Source: Sulfurimonas sp. (lineage in GTDB: Bacteria > Campylobacterota > Campylobacteria > Campylobacterales > Sulfurimonadaceae). Taken from it: a stretch of DNA of 55,070 bases. Below are positions 35,330-42,767 of the stretch, piece after piece (position 1 is the first letter of the stretch; the number at the start of each line of letters is the position of its first letter). The notes below the pieces were generated by a model, which saw only the letters and a program-made list of their open reading frames with translations, ran no database searches and was not told the DNA's origin. A program made the translations under genes and the position numbers. The stretch is from the NCBI GenBank assembly GCA_011391635.1, contig JAABQD010000016.1:1-55070 (forward strand), in the 5' to 3' direction.

Positions 35330-35458
35330 TTCAACTTCTATAAATATTTTTAATCGTAGATTTTACTCTATTTTTTCTTTAATCGCTCAAAAACTCCCTA
35401 AATAAAGCCAAAAGTCAATAAAATACAGATAAATATACGAATTAATATTCATAGGAAT

Positions 35459-35469
35459 TTCCACATGCC
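35459..35469 (+). repeat. Dispersed word over the helicase start codon
   Basis: TTCCACATGCC contains the ATG (35465) of the DEAD-box gene. The ribosome site AGGAA lies just before it. The M3 peptidase gene starts the same way at 51277-51287. Confidence 0.9.
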
Positions 35470-36703
35470 ATTCTCTTTGCTCACACTCTCATCTTCGATT
35501 CAAAACAGACTCAAAACATTAGGATTCAATGAACCAACACCCGTACAAGAAAAAGTGATTCCACTTGTTCTACAAAAGCATGATGTCATGGCTATGGCTC
35601 AAACCGGAAGTGGCAAGAGTGCAAGTTATATTCTGCCGATTTTGGAGCTTCTCTCACGCCATCCTTATGAGGGAAAAGCAAAAATAAAAGCACTCATCCT
35701 CACACCCACACGAGAACTGACACTTCAAGTGGCAGAGGCAATTGTAAACTTTGGTGCCAATTTAGATAAAAAACCAAAAGTAGTAAGCGTGATAGGAGGA
35801 GAAGGAATTGGCGAACAACTCTATGCTATCCAGCAAGGGTGCGATATTTTAGTTGCAACTTCGGGACGACTTCTGGATATTGTGAGTAAAAAGCAGATGA
35901 ATCTCTCGTCAATAGAATTTTTTGTCCTTGATGAAGCGGATAAAATGCTCAATCTTGGTTTTGCAGAGGAGCTGGAACTCATCCTCCAAGAGCTTCCACA
36001 AAAAAGACAAAATCTTCTTTTTTCAGCAACCTACCCTCCAAAAATTTTGGCTATTGCTTCAAAAATCACACAAAATCCTGTGGCAATAACAATAGAGAGT
36101 GAAATGCCAACCGTAGAGAGCGTCACACAAAGAGCCATCGAAGTCAATCGTGAAAATCGTGGTCCACTTCTGCGACACCTTCTTGGCACCCAGATGTGGG
36201 AGCAAGTTCTTGTTTTTATGGCAAATAAAAGAGCCACAGACAACATTGCACATAAGTTTCAAAAATATGGTTTGAAAGCGGAATCTTTTCACGCAGATCT
36301 CACACAAGAGGAGAGAAACTACACACTTGAAGCGTTTAAAGCTAAAAAAATCCGTATCCTTTTTGCAACGGACATCGCAGCCAGAGGACTTGATATCGAT
36401 AATATTTCATGCGTAGTCAATTTTGATTTGCCCCGTTCTCCAACGGATTACATTCACCGCATAGGAAGAACAGCCAGAGCAGGAAAAGCAGGTATAGCCC
36501 TCTCTTTTGTCGCCCATGAGGACAAAGAACATTTCAAAATCATCCAAAAAAAATGTAAGCTGTTTATAGATTTGGAACAAGTAGCAGGATTTGAGATTCA
36601 AGGCGATGCACCGCCCCCAGAAAAAGGCAAAGCACCCATCAAAGGAAAGAAAAAAAGCAAAAAAGATAAGCTTAGAGAACAAAATCTAAAAGATACAAAG
36701 TAA
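35465..36703 (+). CDS. DEAD-box RNA helicase, RhlE-like
   Basis: A 412-residue ATP-dependent RNA helicase. Motifs in order are the Q motif (GFNEPTPVQEKVIP), Walker A AQTGSGKS, PTRELTLQ, GG, TSGRLLD, DEAD in VLDEADKMLNLGF, SAT, the C-terminal ATDIAARGLDID, and HRIGRTARAG. A lysine-rich tail of about 30 residues ends the protein, as in RhlE-type helicases that act in ribosome assembly or cold adaptation. The start codon lies within a copy of the dispersed 11-bp word, and another copy begins one base after the stop codon (36705-36715). Confidence 0.92.
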   Translation: MPFSLLTLSSSIQNRLKTLGFNEPTPVQEKVIPLVLQKHDVMAMAQTGSGKSASYILPILELLSRHPYEGKAKIKALILTPTRELTLQVAEAIVNFGANLDKKPKVVSVIGGEGIGEQLYAIQQGCDILVATSGRLLDIVSKKQMNLSSIEFFVLDEADKMLNLGFAEELELILQELPQKRQNLLFSATYPPKILAIASKITQNPVAITIESEMPTVESVTQRAIEVNRENRGPLLRHLLGTQMWEQVLVFMANKRATDNIAHKFQKYGLKAESFHADLTQEERNYTLEAFKAKKIRILFATDIAARGLDIDNISCVVNFDLPRSPTDYIHRIGRTARAGKAGIALSFVAHEDKEHFKIIQKKCKLFIDLEQVAGFEIQGDAPPPEKGKAPIKGKKKSKKDKLREQNLKDTK

Positions 36704-36727
36704 CTTCCACATGCCAAAAAATACCGC

Positions 36728-36733
36728 TATAAT
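36728..36733 (+). promoter_or_regulatory. -10 box of the FKBP gene
   Basis: TATAAT on the plus strand, 33 bases before the start codon at 36767 and just after the word copy at 36705-36715. Confidence 0.55.
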
Positions 36734-36766
36734 TTTCAAAATCAAATTTTCAAAAAGGATTTGTCT

Positions 36767-37456
36767 ATGTTAAAACTTTTACCAACTCTTATCGGATGTG
36801 TTGGACTCCTGAGCATCTCTGCTCTTGCAGATGAGACACTCAAGACCCAAGAGCAAAAAGCTGGGTACATCATGGGATATGACATTGGAAAACAACTCGC
36901 AGTCTCCAAAAGTGACCTCGACCTCAATGCAATCAATCTCGGTCTCAAAGATGCTTTTTCAGATGCAAAACCTAAGTTTACCAATGAAGAGATGAGCAAA
37001 ATTATGACGACTTATCAAGAAAGCAGACAAATAAAGGAAAAAGCAATGATGGAAAAATTTGCAGTGGAAAACAAAAAAGCTGGAGATGCATTTTTGGCTG
37101 AAAACAAGAAAAAAACAGGTGTAATCACACTTGAGAGCGGTCTTCAATACAAAATACTCAAATCAGGAACAGGCAAAGTATCGCCAAAAGCGACAGATAC
37201 AGTTGTCACACACTACCATGGAACACTCATAGATGGTACAGTTTTTGACAGCTCGTATGAGAGAAATGCAAGTGTCTCTTTTCCTGTTGGCGGTGTTATC
37301 AAAGGATGGACAGAAGCTCTACAAAAAATGAAAGTCGGAGATAAATGGCAACTTGTTATTCCATCACATTTAGCATACGGTGAGAGAGGTGCTCCACCAG
37401 TTATCATGCCAAATGCTACACTTGTTTTTGATGTAGAACTTTTAGAAATTAAATAA
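36767..37456 (+). CDS. Exported FKBP-type peptidyl-prolyl isomerase
   Basis: A 229-residue Mip/FkpA-like chaperone of the periplasm. The signal peptide covers about residues 1-22 (MLKLLPTLIGCVGLLSISALA). Residues 25-120 form the dimerising FKBP_N domain (EQKAGYIMGYDIGKQL). Residues 125-229 form the FKBP catalytic domain (GTVFDSSYERN, VIKGWTEALQKMKVGDKW, LAYGERGAPP, FDVELLEI). I chose the ATG at 36767 because AAGGAT lies six bases upstream; the in-frame TTG at 36761 is too close to it. The gene is monocistronic. Confidence 0.92.
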   Translation: MLKLLPTLIGCVGLLSISALADETLKTQEQKAGYIMGYDIGKQLAVSKSDLDLNAINLGLKDAFSDAKPKFTNEEMSKIMTTYQESRQIKEKAMMEKFAVENKKAGDAFLAENKKKTGVITLESGLQYKILKSGTGKVSPKATDTVVTHYHGTLIDGTVFDSSYERNASVSFPVGGVIKGWTEALQKMKVGDKWQLVIPSHLAYGERGAPPVIMPNATLVFDVELLEIK

Positions 37457-37486
37457 CTTCTTCTAAAGTTGGCACCCCAAGGGTAT

Positions 37487-37516
37487 TTCCTCACTTTGTT
37501 CACAGCACATGAGGAA
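37487..37516 (+). terminator. Weak hairpin after the FKBP gene
   Basis: TTCCTCA (37487-37493) pairs with TGAGGAA (37510-37516) over a 16-base loop. It has no T-run and is followed directly by a word copy (37518-37528). It may be a weak terminator. Confidence 0.3.
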
Positions 37517-37570
37517 GTTCCACATGCCAAATAATTTTGCTTTCGCAAATTCAAACTCTATAAAATATAG

Positions 37571-37576
37571 TACAAT
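37571..37576 (+). promoter_or_regulatory. Candidate promoter of the nested-hairpin locus
   Basis: TACAAT with TTCAAA at 37550-37555 upstream (15-bp spacing). Transcription would begin about 37583, exactly at the outermost arm of the nested inverted repeats. Confidence 0.45.
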
Positions 37577-37582
37577 TCTTTC

Positions 37583-37713
37583 GTGATTATAACTGTTCGT
37601 AAGTTTATTGGAGCGACAAATTAAGGTCGGAGGAAGTCATGAGCCTCTGACCTTTTTTTTTGTCGCTCCAAGAACTTATGAACAAGGGGTTTTATGGATA
37701 AGATTATAATCAC
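37583..37713 (+). ncRNA. Nested inverted-repeat RNA with internal terminator
   Basis: Four concentric stems were read by eye. Outer: GTGATTATAA (37583-37592) with TTATAATCAC (37704-37713). Second: TGTTCGTAAGTT (37594-37605) with AACTTATGAACA (37673-37684), one G-U. Third: TTGGAGCGACAAA (37608-37620) with TTTGTCGCTCCAA (37659-37671), perfect. Inner: AAGGTCGGAGG (37623-37633) with CCTCTGACCTT (37644-37654), one G-U, ending in nine T. The inner hairpin plus T-run is a classic intrinsic terminator. The right arms cover the ribosome site and first codons of the micro-ORF at 37694. I read this as a regulatory RNA or masked mRNA leader; a MITE-like element is the alternative. No matching Rfam family comes to mind. 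Confidence 0.6.
37630..37661 (+). terminator. Intrinsic terminator inside the nested repeat
   Basis: The distal part of the inner stem (GAGG/CCTC, extended to 11 bp from 37623) is followed by nine T residues at 37653-37661. A transcript from 37583 would end here as an RNA of about 80 nt. Confidence 0.65.
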
Positions 37714-37753
37714 ACTCATTCTTATGTGCATTTTTGCACCGTTACTGCATTAA
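37694..37753 (+). CDS. Hydrophobic 19-residue micro-ORF, toxin-like
   Basis: ATG to TAA encodes MDKIIITLILMCIFAPLLH. AAGGGG ends four bases before the ATG, a strong ribosome site. The peptide is a single short membrane-span candidate with a charged start, and resembles the 18-19 residue Ibs type I toxins in length and pattern (Lys at position 3, then an aliphatic run). Codons 4-7 and the site upstream are complementary to the 5' end of the predicted transcript, so translation would be masked in the full RNA. Too short for standard gene callers. It could instead be a chance ORF. Confidence 0.45.
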   Translation: MDKIIITLILMCIFAPLLH

Positions 37754-37762
37754 CTTTAACGC

Positions 37763-37782
37763 CAAGGGGTTTTTACCCCTTG
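37763..37782 (+). terminator. Hairpin after the micro-ORF
   Basis: CAAGGGGT, loop TTTT, ACCCCTTG: eight perfect pairs. There is no T-run. Its CCCCTT arm could also pair with the micro-ORF ribosome site AAGGGG at 37684-37689, so it may be a switch rather than a terminator. Confidence 0.45.
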
Positions 37783-37820
37783 CCCCCGCATCCACATGCC
37801 AAACCAATCCCATACCTCTG

Positions 37821-38067
37821 TCATTCTGAACTTCATTCAGAATCCTACGAGTCAATATTATTTCATCTTAAGCAATATCTAAGAATATGCATAAAAGTGT
37901 GTGTGACACCTATTCTTAAGGTCTTGGAGAACCTGAACCACTCAAATATAATTGGTCAGGTTATTGGTCGAGAAGAATCACGATTGAGCATAGGCTCGTC
38001 TATAAAGTGATTGAAAATGCGATATTAATAGCTCAGTGTAGGTATCACTACTAAAAGATGCCAACTT
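37821..38067. repeat. Palindrome-rich intergenic DNA
   Basis: No gene is supported here. ATTCTGAA/TTCAGAAT (37823-37843) with a CTTCA loop is the kind of short dispersed palindrome that produces CHSELxSES-type spurious peptides in many genomes. Further on, AAGAATA pairs with TATTCTT around a GTGT/ACAC core (about 37881-37918). AACCTGA-A-CCA pairs with TGGTCAGGTT (about 37931-37963). These could be a decayed repeat element or a structured RNA. Confidence 0.4.
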
Positions 38068-41000
38068 TTACTCACCATTTTTCAAATTCCCTCGTTTGAG
38101 AAGTTTCACTATAAAACAGACACCTTCATCTTGATTTGTTACTTCAATAGCACCATGAAGATGCTCTTGAACAATCATTTTACTCATATAAAGCCCAAGT
38201 CCTGTTCCATTTTTTTCATCTTTAGTAGTGAAATATGGCTCAAATATTCTTGTCAGTATCTCCTCAGCAATACCTCCACCATTGTCACATATTTTTGCAT
38301 TGATATAATCCTCATCTTCATATATTGTAACTTCAATGAAGGCATTTTTGACTTTTTTTGATACCAAGGCATCTTTTGCATTGTTTATGATATTGACAAA
38401 AACTTGCATCAGCTCTCTTGGATATGTCTCTACTTCTAATTCAGAATGATTAAAAATTTGAAATCTTATATTATTATTCACAAGACTTTCTTTCAGAATT
38501 GCATAGGTTTCATTGATAATCACCTCTAATTGAACTTTTAAAACATTTTTATCTTGTTTAAAGAAGTTTCTAAAGTCATCAATTGTTTTTGAGAGATGTT
38601 CTGTTTGTTCAATGATATTTCGAGAATATTTTTCTACCTCTTTTGGATTTAACTCCTCAAGTGCTATATCAAGGAGTATATTGTTTGCAACCATTGAAAT
38701 TACACTCAATGGCTGTCTCCATTGATGTGCAATCATGCTAATCATCTCACCCATTGCGGCATGGCGAGATTGAGTAATCATCAGTTCATCTTTTTTCTTC
38801 AACTCTGTGATATCCATAGCAGAGGAGATAATTGTGTATTTACCATCTATCATACCTAATGGAGCAGAAATAAATTTCCAAGTAACTTTTTCTCTCTTTT
38901 TATTCAAAAATGTAAACTCTCCTTCATCCACTTTGGAAGTGATATGATAAAGGGACTCAATATGTTTGAGAGCAAATTTTCTCATCTCGATATCATCATA
39001 AAATTTATCTACTAAAGTATAAATTGTTGGTGTTTCTTCGAGTGTATAACCCGAAGCGTCAATCCATGCTTGGTTGAGCATTATAATATTGCCATCTTCT
39101 GTATGGAGTATAATCGGACTCGGTGCTTCTAGTATAATTGCCTCTAACTCACTCTTTTTTTGCTCTAAAAGCAAACGAGTATTTTCTTTGTCCGTTACAT
39201 CTTCATGTGTAATAACAATATTTTTAATAACACTTGAAGCATCTTTAAGTGGATAAATTTTCGTGTTCAAAATACGCACTCTTCCTTGCCCTTGAGCTTC
39301 GGTTGCACCTGTTGAGTCATATTGATAGAGTGGGACAGTGACACTCTCTCCTGCATAGGCTCTTTTTACATACTCGAGTAAACCTCTTTTTGCAACCTCT
39401 TCACTTTTGAATAGATTAAATTTATTGAGTGTTAGCGTCGCTGGAAATCCCCATAACAGTTCATAAGCATAGTTCACATCTACCTGAAACCCATCCAAAT
39501 CATACACTTCTATAACCGAAGGAGACTCTTGCATCAACAACTTAAAGCGTTCTTCACTCTCAAGCAGGGATTGTTCTACCTCTTTTTGCTTCGTAACATC
39601 CACTGAATTTCCAACCAGTCCAATAATAGCACCCTCTGAGTTTTGCAGCGGAGATTTTACAGTGAGGAGATAGACTCTCTTCCCATCGGGATAAGTAACC
39701 CATTCAAAATTTGACTTCGCTTTTTTCTTCTCAAGCATTTTGATATCATGTTCACGAAAAAAGTCAGCAACATCCTTGCCTACGATATCATAATCGCTCT
39801 TACCTATAATCTCATCTTTTGATTTACCGATAAGTTTTTCAAAAGCGTTATTACAAGCTATATAAGTGAAGTTAGTATCTTTTACAAAAATGATGTTTTC
39901 TATGCTATTGATAACATTCCCATAGAGCTCTTTTAAATCAATAACACTTTTTTCAACATCGATATTGTTAAGTGCGTATGCAATATCTCCAGCGACTTCT
40001 TCCAACAATGGTAACTCATTATTGTAATTCACATAGGATTCATTCAGAGAAATAGTCAGATAGCCAAAAACTTTTTCGTTATATTTCAATGCCATATTTA
40101 AAGCACTCTCACCACTGTAAACATCCATCAAAGGGCAGGACAAACAATGCTCTTTATTCTTGTCAATAAAAGAGAATGTGTTGTTGTTTTCAACTGTTTT
40201 TGCCATACAAAAAGGAGTCCAGCCACTTGCGATTTTCTTTTTAAAGAGAGAGAAATCTTGATTGTTATCTGTACCTGCAATATGCTCAATGCAGTTGGCA
40301 CTATCCATCAAAACAATCCAAGCATCTGCAAATACATGCTTGGATGCCAAAATATCACAACTCTCTTGGATGAGTTTTTGTTTATCTTTTTCTCTTACAA
40401 TAAGTTGATTGATATCTCTTATGACAGATAAAACACCTCTTAAATGTTCATTTTTATAGAAATAGTTGGAAATTCTTTGCACTGTATAATAAGTGATAAA
40501 AATAAAGAGTAACAATAGTATCCCAGCAGATAAAAAGTAAATTAGACTCACATCTTTATATATCGTATTGGATTGACTTTTAAAGTGCACGGCTCTTTTT
40601 TGTGCATGTTTGTATATTTTTTGTAAAGAGAGTTGTAGCTGTATAACATATTCCATATCTTGATGAATTTTCTGTGAAGCATTTGGAATATCATTGTTTT
40701 TGACAAGAGCAATAATTTCATCACGCAGAGGTTTCCACTCTCTAAAAAGTTGTTCACTCTCCTCTTGAAGTTTTTTACCATCATCTGCGCGTATTTTCTC
40801 TTTCATAAGACGCAAATCTTCATAAATATACTGCTCTTGCTCATTGATATTTTCAACCACAAGAGACAACTCTTGTTGTGGAAGTGGTAAAACAAGATGA
40901 TTGAGTGTGTCATGAATTTTCAATACTCCTGCTTCAACCTTGAGAGAGGAGTTCGATACTTGAAAAGGGTGATTTAAGATTTCGTTTGTAACACCGTGCA

Positions 41001-41115
41001 TCACATGTATCTGATACGCTCCATAAGAAACAAAACCTAAAGTAAAAACCCCAAGCGTCATAAAAGCAATAAAAACTGAACGAATCTCTTTTTGAATTTT
41101 TTTTCTGTATTTCAT
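38068..41115 (-). CDS. Multi-PAS sensor histidine kinase
   Basis: A 1015-residue membrane kinase. Two spans (about 15-35 and 190-212) flank a periplasmic helical sensor. Then come a GAF-like domain (about 230-390) containing a CLSCP cysteine pair, and three PAS domains (about 395-520, 525-655, 660-790). The dimerisation helix carries the phospho-acceptor in MIAHQWRQPLS, and the ATPase shows NNAKDAL, CDNGGGI and GTGLGLYMSKMI. The HQWRQPL H-box type is common in Campylobacterota. There is no receiver and no response regulator gene adjacent, so its partner is encoded elsewhere. The ligand is unknown. It lies 29 bp downstream of ycaO. Confidence 0.9.
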   Translation of the reverse strand: MKYRKKIQKEIRSVFIAFMTLGVFTLGFVSYGAYQIHVMHGVTNEILNHPFQVSNSSLKVEAGVLKIHDTLNHLVLPLPQQELSLVVENINEQEQYIYEDLRLMKEKIRADDGKKLQEESEQLFREWKPLRDEIIALVKNNDIPNASQKIHQDMEYVIQLQLSLQKIYKHAQKRAVHFKSQSNTIYKDVSLIYFLSAGILLLLFIFITYYTVQRISNYFYKNEHLRGVLSVIRDINQLIVREKDKQKLIQESCDILASKHVFADAWIVLMDSANCIEHIAGTDNNQDFSLFKKKIASGWTPFCMAKTVENNNTFSFIDKNKEHCLSCPLMDVYSGESALNMALKYNEKVFGYLTISLNESYVNYNNELPLLEEVAGDIAYALNNIDVEKSVIDLKELYGNVINSIENIIFVKDTNFTYIACNNAFEKLIGKSKDEIIGKSDYDIVGKDVADFFREHDIKMLEKKKAKSNFEWVTYPDGKRVYLLTVKSPLQNSEGAIIGLVGNSVDVTKQKEVEQSLLESEERFKLLMQESPSVIEVYDLDGFQVDVNYAYELLWGFPATLTLNKFNLFKSEEVAKRGLLEYVKRAYAGESVTVPLYQYDSTGATEAQGQGRVRILNTKIYPLKDASSVIKNIVITHEDVTDKENTRLLLEQKKSELEAIILEAPSPIILHTEDGNIIMLNQAWIDASGYTLEETPTIYTLVDKFYDDIEMRKFALKHIESLYHITSKVDEGEFTFLNKKREKVTWKFISAPLGMIDGKYTIISSAMDITELKKKDELMITQSRHAAMGEMISMIAHQWRQPLSVISMVANNILLDIALEELNPKEVEKYSRNIIEQTEHLSKTIDDFRNFFKQDKNVLKVQLEVIINETYAILKESLVNNNIRFQIFNHSELEVETYPRELMQVFVNIINNAKDALVSKKVKNAFIEVTIYEDEDYINAKICDNGGGIAEEILTRIFEPYFTTKDEKNGTGLGLYMSKMIVQEHLHGAIEVTNQDEGVCFIVKLLKRGNLKNGE

Positions 41116-41144
41116 GGAACGATTACTCCTTTATCTTGTTTAAT

Positions 41145-42767
41145 TTACTTTAGTTGTATGTTTTTTTTGAGTTCAAGTCTGTCATACATTGCCAACATAT
41201 TGTAATAATCCTGATGCAGAGTCGTATCTATCAAAAACTCTTTTGCTTCTAAAATATTAAGAGCCTTTTGCACATTTTCTCGTCCAAAAATATTCCACAT
41301 GCCAACTTTAAACTCCTCGTAGTCCAGTTCACGCTCTTGCATTTTTGCAAGTTCTACGACGATGTGTCCTAGTTTATCTGTGCCATATTCGAGGAGTTCT
41401 AGGGCTTCTTCGAGGTTTTCATCGAGGAGATATATTTGTGCTTTGAACTCCCGCATGGTAAAATTATTTGCAAATATGACACCGATATATTTTTCCATAT
41501 TGAGCGAATCTTCGAGCTGTTCTATGCTTAGGAGAATATCTTGTGGCTCATACTCTTTGAAACTCAGAACCATGTCACGGATAAATTTACCCACATTTTT
41601 GTTGTTATAGACCAAATCTTCGATAGGATAAACCTCTGAGACAGTTGGAACAATCATCTGGCACGAATAAAATCCTAGATAATTATACTCTCGCAAATAA
41701 CTCTCTTTTCCCATCGTCTGCAAAATTTGCATCAAAAAATCATACTCATTTTGGGTAGTTGTGCCACTGTATTGGCATGTGGAAAAAACAAAACTCTCTT
41801 TGGAGCTTAAAAATCCAAAACCTAGTTTGCCGTTGGAATCCACAAAATGGGACTCCAAGTTAAAACTATCTGAGACGATACTCATATCAAAAGTCGGCAC
41901 TTCAAAAGTGTCCAAATTCTCTAAAGAACGCCCCTGCATAAGTTCTGTCATAGTGCGTTCGAGTGAGACTTCCAAGAGAGGATGTGCTCCAAAAGAGACA
42001 AAAAGTGTGCCATTGTTTGGGTTGATAAGCGAGATAGCTGTTACAGGATATTTTCCACCCAAAGAGGCATCCAAAACCTCAACGATGTAGCCCAATTCAC
42101 GCAAAGCTTCAACATCTCTATAGACTCTCTCAAATTCCAAAATCTTGGCATGTGGAAACTTAGGAAGTGCATAGCCGTTTTTGATAATCTCAATTTTTGC
42201 GTACCGCTCAAAAATCTCACTCAAAGCCTGAACTTGAGCCTCCATAGGCGTATTTCCAGTCGCTAAACCATTACTGACATAAAGATTACTCAAAATATTG
42301 AGCGGAATATAGACTCTCTCTTGTGAAGAGTGTTGCACAAATGGCAATGCTACAATTTTATCTTCATAGTCACTGTTAAAATCTATCAACTCTTCATATC
42401 CCAACTCGGCATGTGGATTGTAAATCTTGTGTAATGCCTCATTCAAATACGCTCCGCCAAAAGCAAAGGCCACCTCATCGGGATAATTTTTTCTCTCTGG
42501 CATGTGGAAATCTATAAAGAAGTTATTGGTCTGAAGTCGCTCGATATATTCGCCCAAAGCACTTGCCATAGAGGCTTCTTGAAGGATTCCTTTCCCGTTT
42601 GAGTAGATATGATTTGGAGCTTCAAAAGAAGCGAGATTGACAGAGTAGCAGTTTTGAAGAGGATGCTTTTGCTCTGAGAAGTTCATCTCACACCCTACTT
42701 CCGCCAAAACAGTTTGCATTTTTGTAATGGACGCTTCGAGTGGAGCATTTTTGGATAAAAGATTCAT
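41145..42767 (-). CDS. ycaO: YcaO-family protein
   Basis: A 540-residue protein resembling E. coli YcaO, the ATP-dependent cyclodehydratase-fold protein linked to beta-methylthiolation of ribosomal protein S12 with RimO. ATP-site features are [20 protein letters not shown] near residue 60 and [15 protein letters not shown] near 190. The last 120 residues are helical, TPR-like. No thiazole/oxazole peptide gene or E1/RimO gene is adjacent, so a RiPP pathway is not supported. Unusually, four exact copies of the dispersed word (41293, 41774, 42147, 42499) and one near copy (42408) lie in this gene. It overlaps the kinase gene by 4 bp. Confidence 0.82.
   Translation of the reverse strand: MNLLSKNAPLEASITKMQTVLAEVGCEMNFSEQKHPLQNCYSVNLASFEAPNHIYSNGKGILQEASMASALGEYIERLQTNNFFIDFHMPERKNYPDEVAFAFGGAYLNEALHKIYNPHAELGYEELIDFNSDYEDKIVALPFVQHSSQERVYIPLNILSNLYVSNGLATGNTPMEAQVQALSEIFERYAKIEIIKNGYALPKFPHAKILEFERVYRDVEALRELGYIVEVLDASLGGKYPVTAISLINPNNGTLFVSFGAHPLLEVSLERTMTELMQGRSLENLDTFEVPTFDMSIVSDSFNLESHFVDSNGKLGFGFLSSKESFVFSTCQYSGTTTQNEYDFLMQILQTMGKESYLREYNYLGFYSCQMIVPTVSEVYPIEDLVYNNKNVGKFIRDMVLSFKEYEPQDILLSIEQLEDSLNMEKYIGVIFANNFTMREFKAQIYLLDENLEEALELLEYGTDKLGHIVVELAKMQERELDYEEFKVGMWNIFGRENVQKALNILEAKEFLIDTTLHQDYYNMLAMYDRLELKKNIQLK
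41293..42509. repeat. Cluster of dispersed words within ycaO
   Basis: Exact copies lie at 41293-41303, 41774-41784, 42147-42157 and 42499-42509, and a copy with T at the last base lies at 42408-42418. They fall in different reading frames and so encode different peptides (VGMWN, STCQ, FPHA, PHA, FHMP). Confidence 0.9.

Noticed and set aside
37726..38010. Plus-strand ORF of 94 codons in the intergenic region
   Set aside because: It is composed of translated palindromes (CHSELHSES type), has no ribosome site and begins inside the micro-ORF in another frame.
41145..42767. RiPP (azole peptide) biosynthesis cluster around the YcaO gene
   Set aside because: No precursor peptide, E1-like partner, dehydrogenase or exporter is adjacent, and the sequence resembles housekeeping YcaO.
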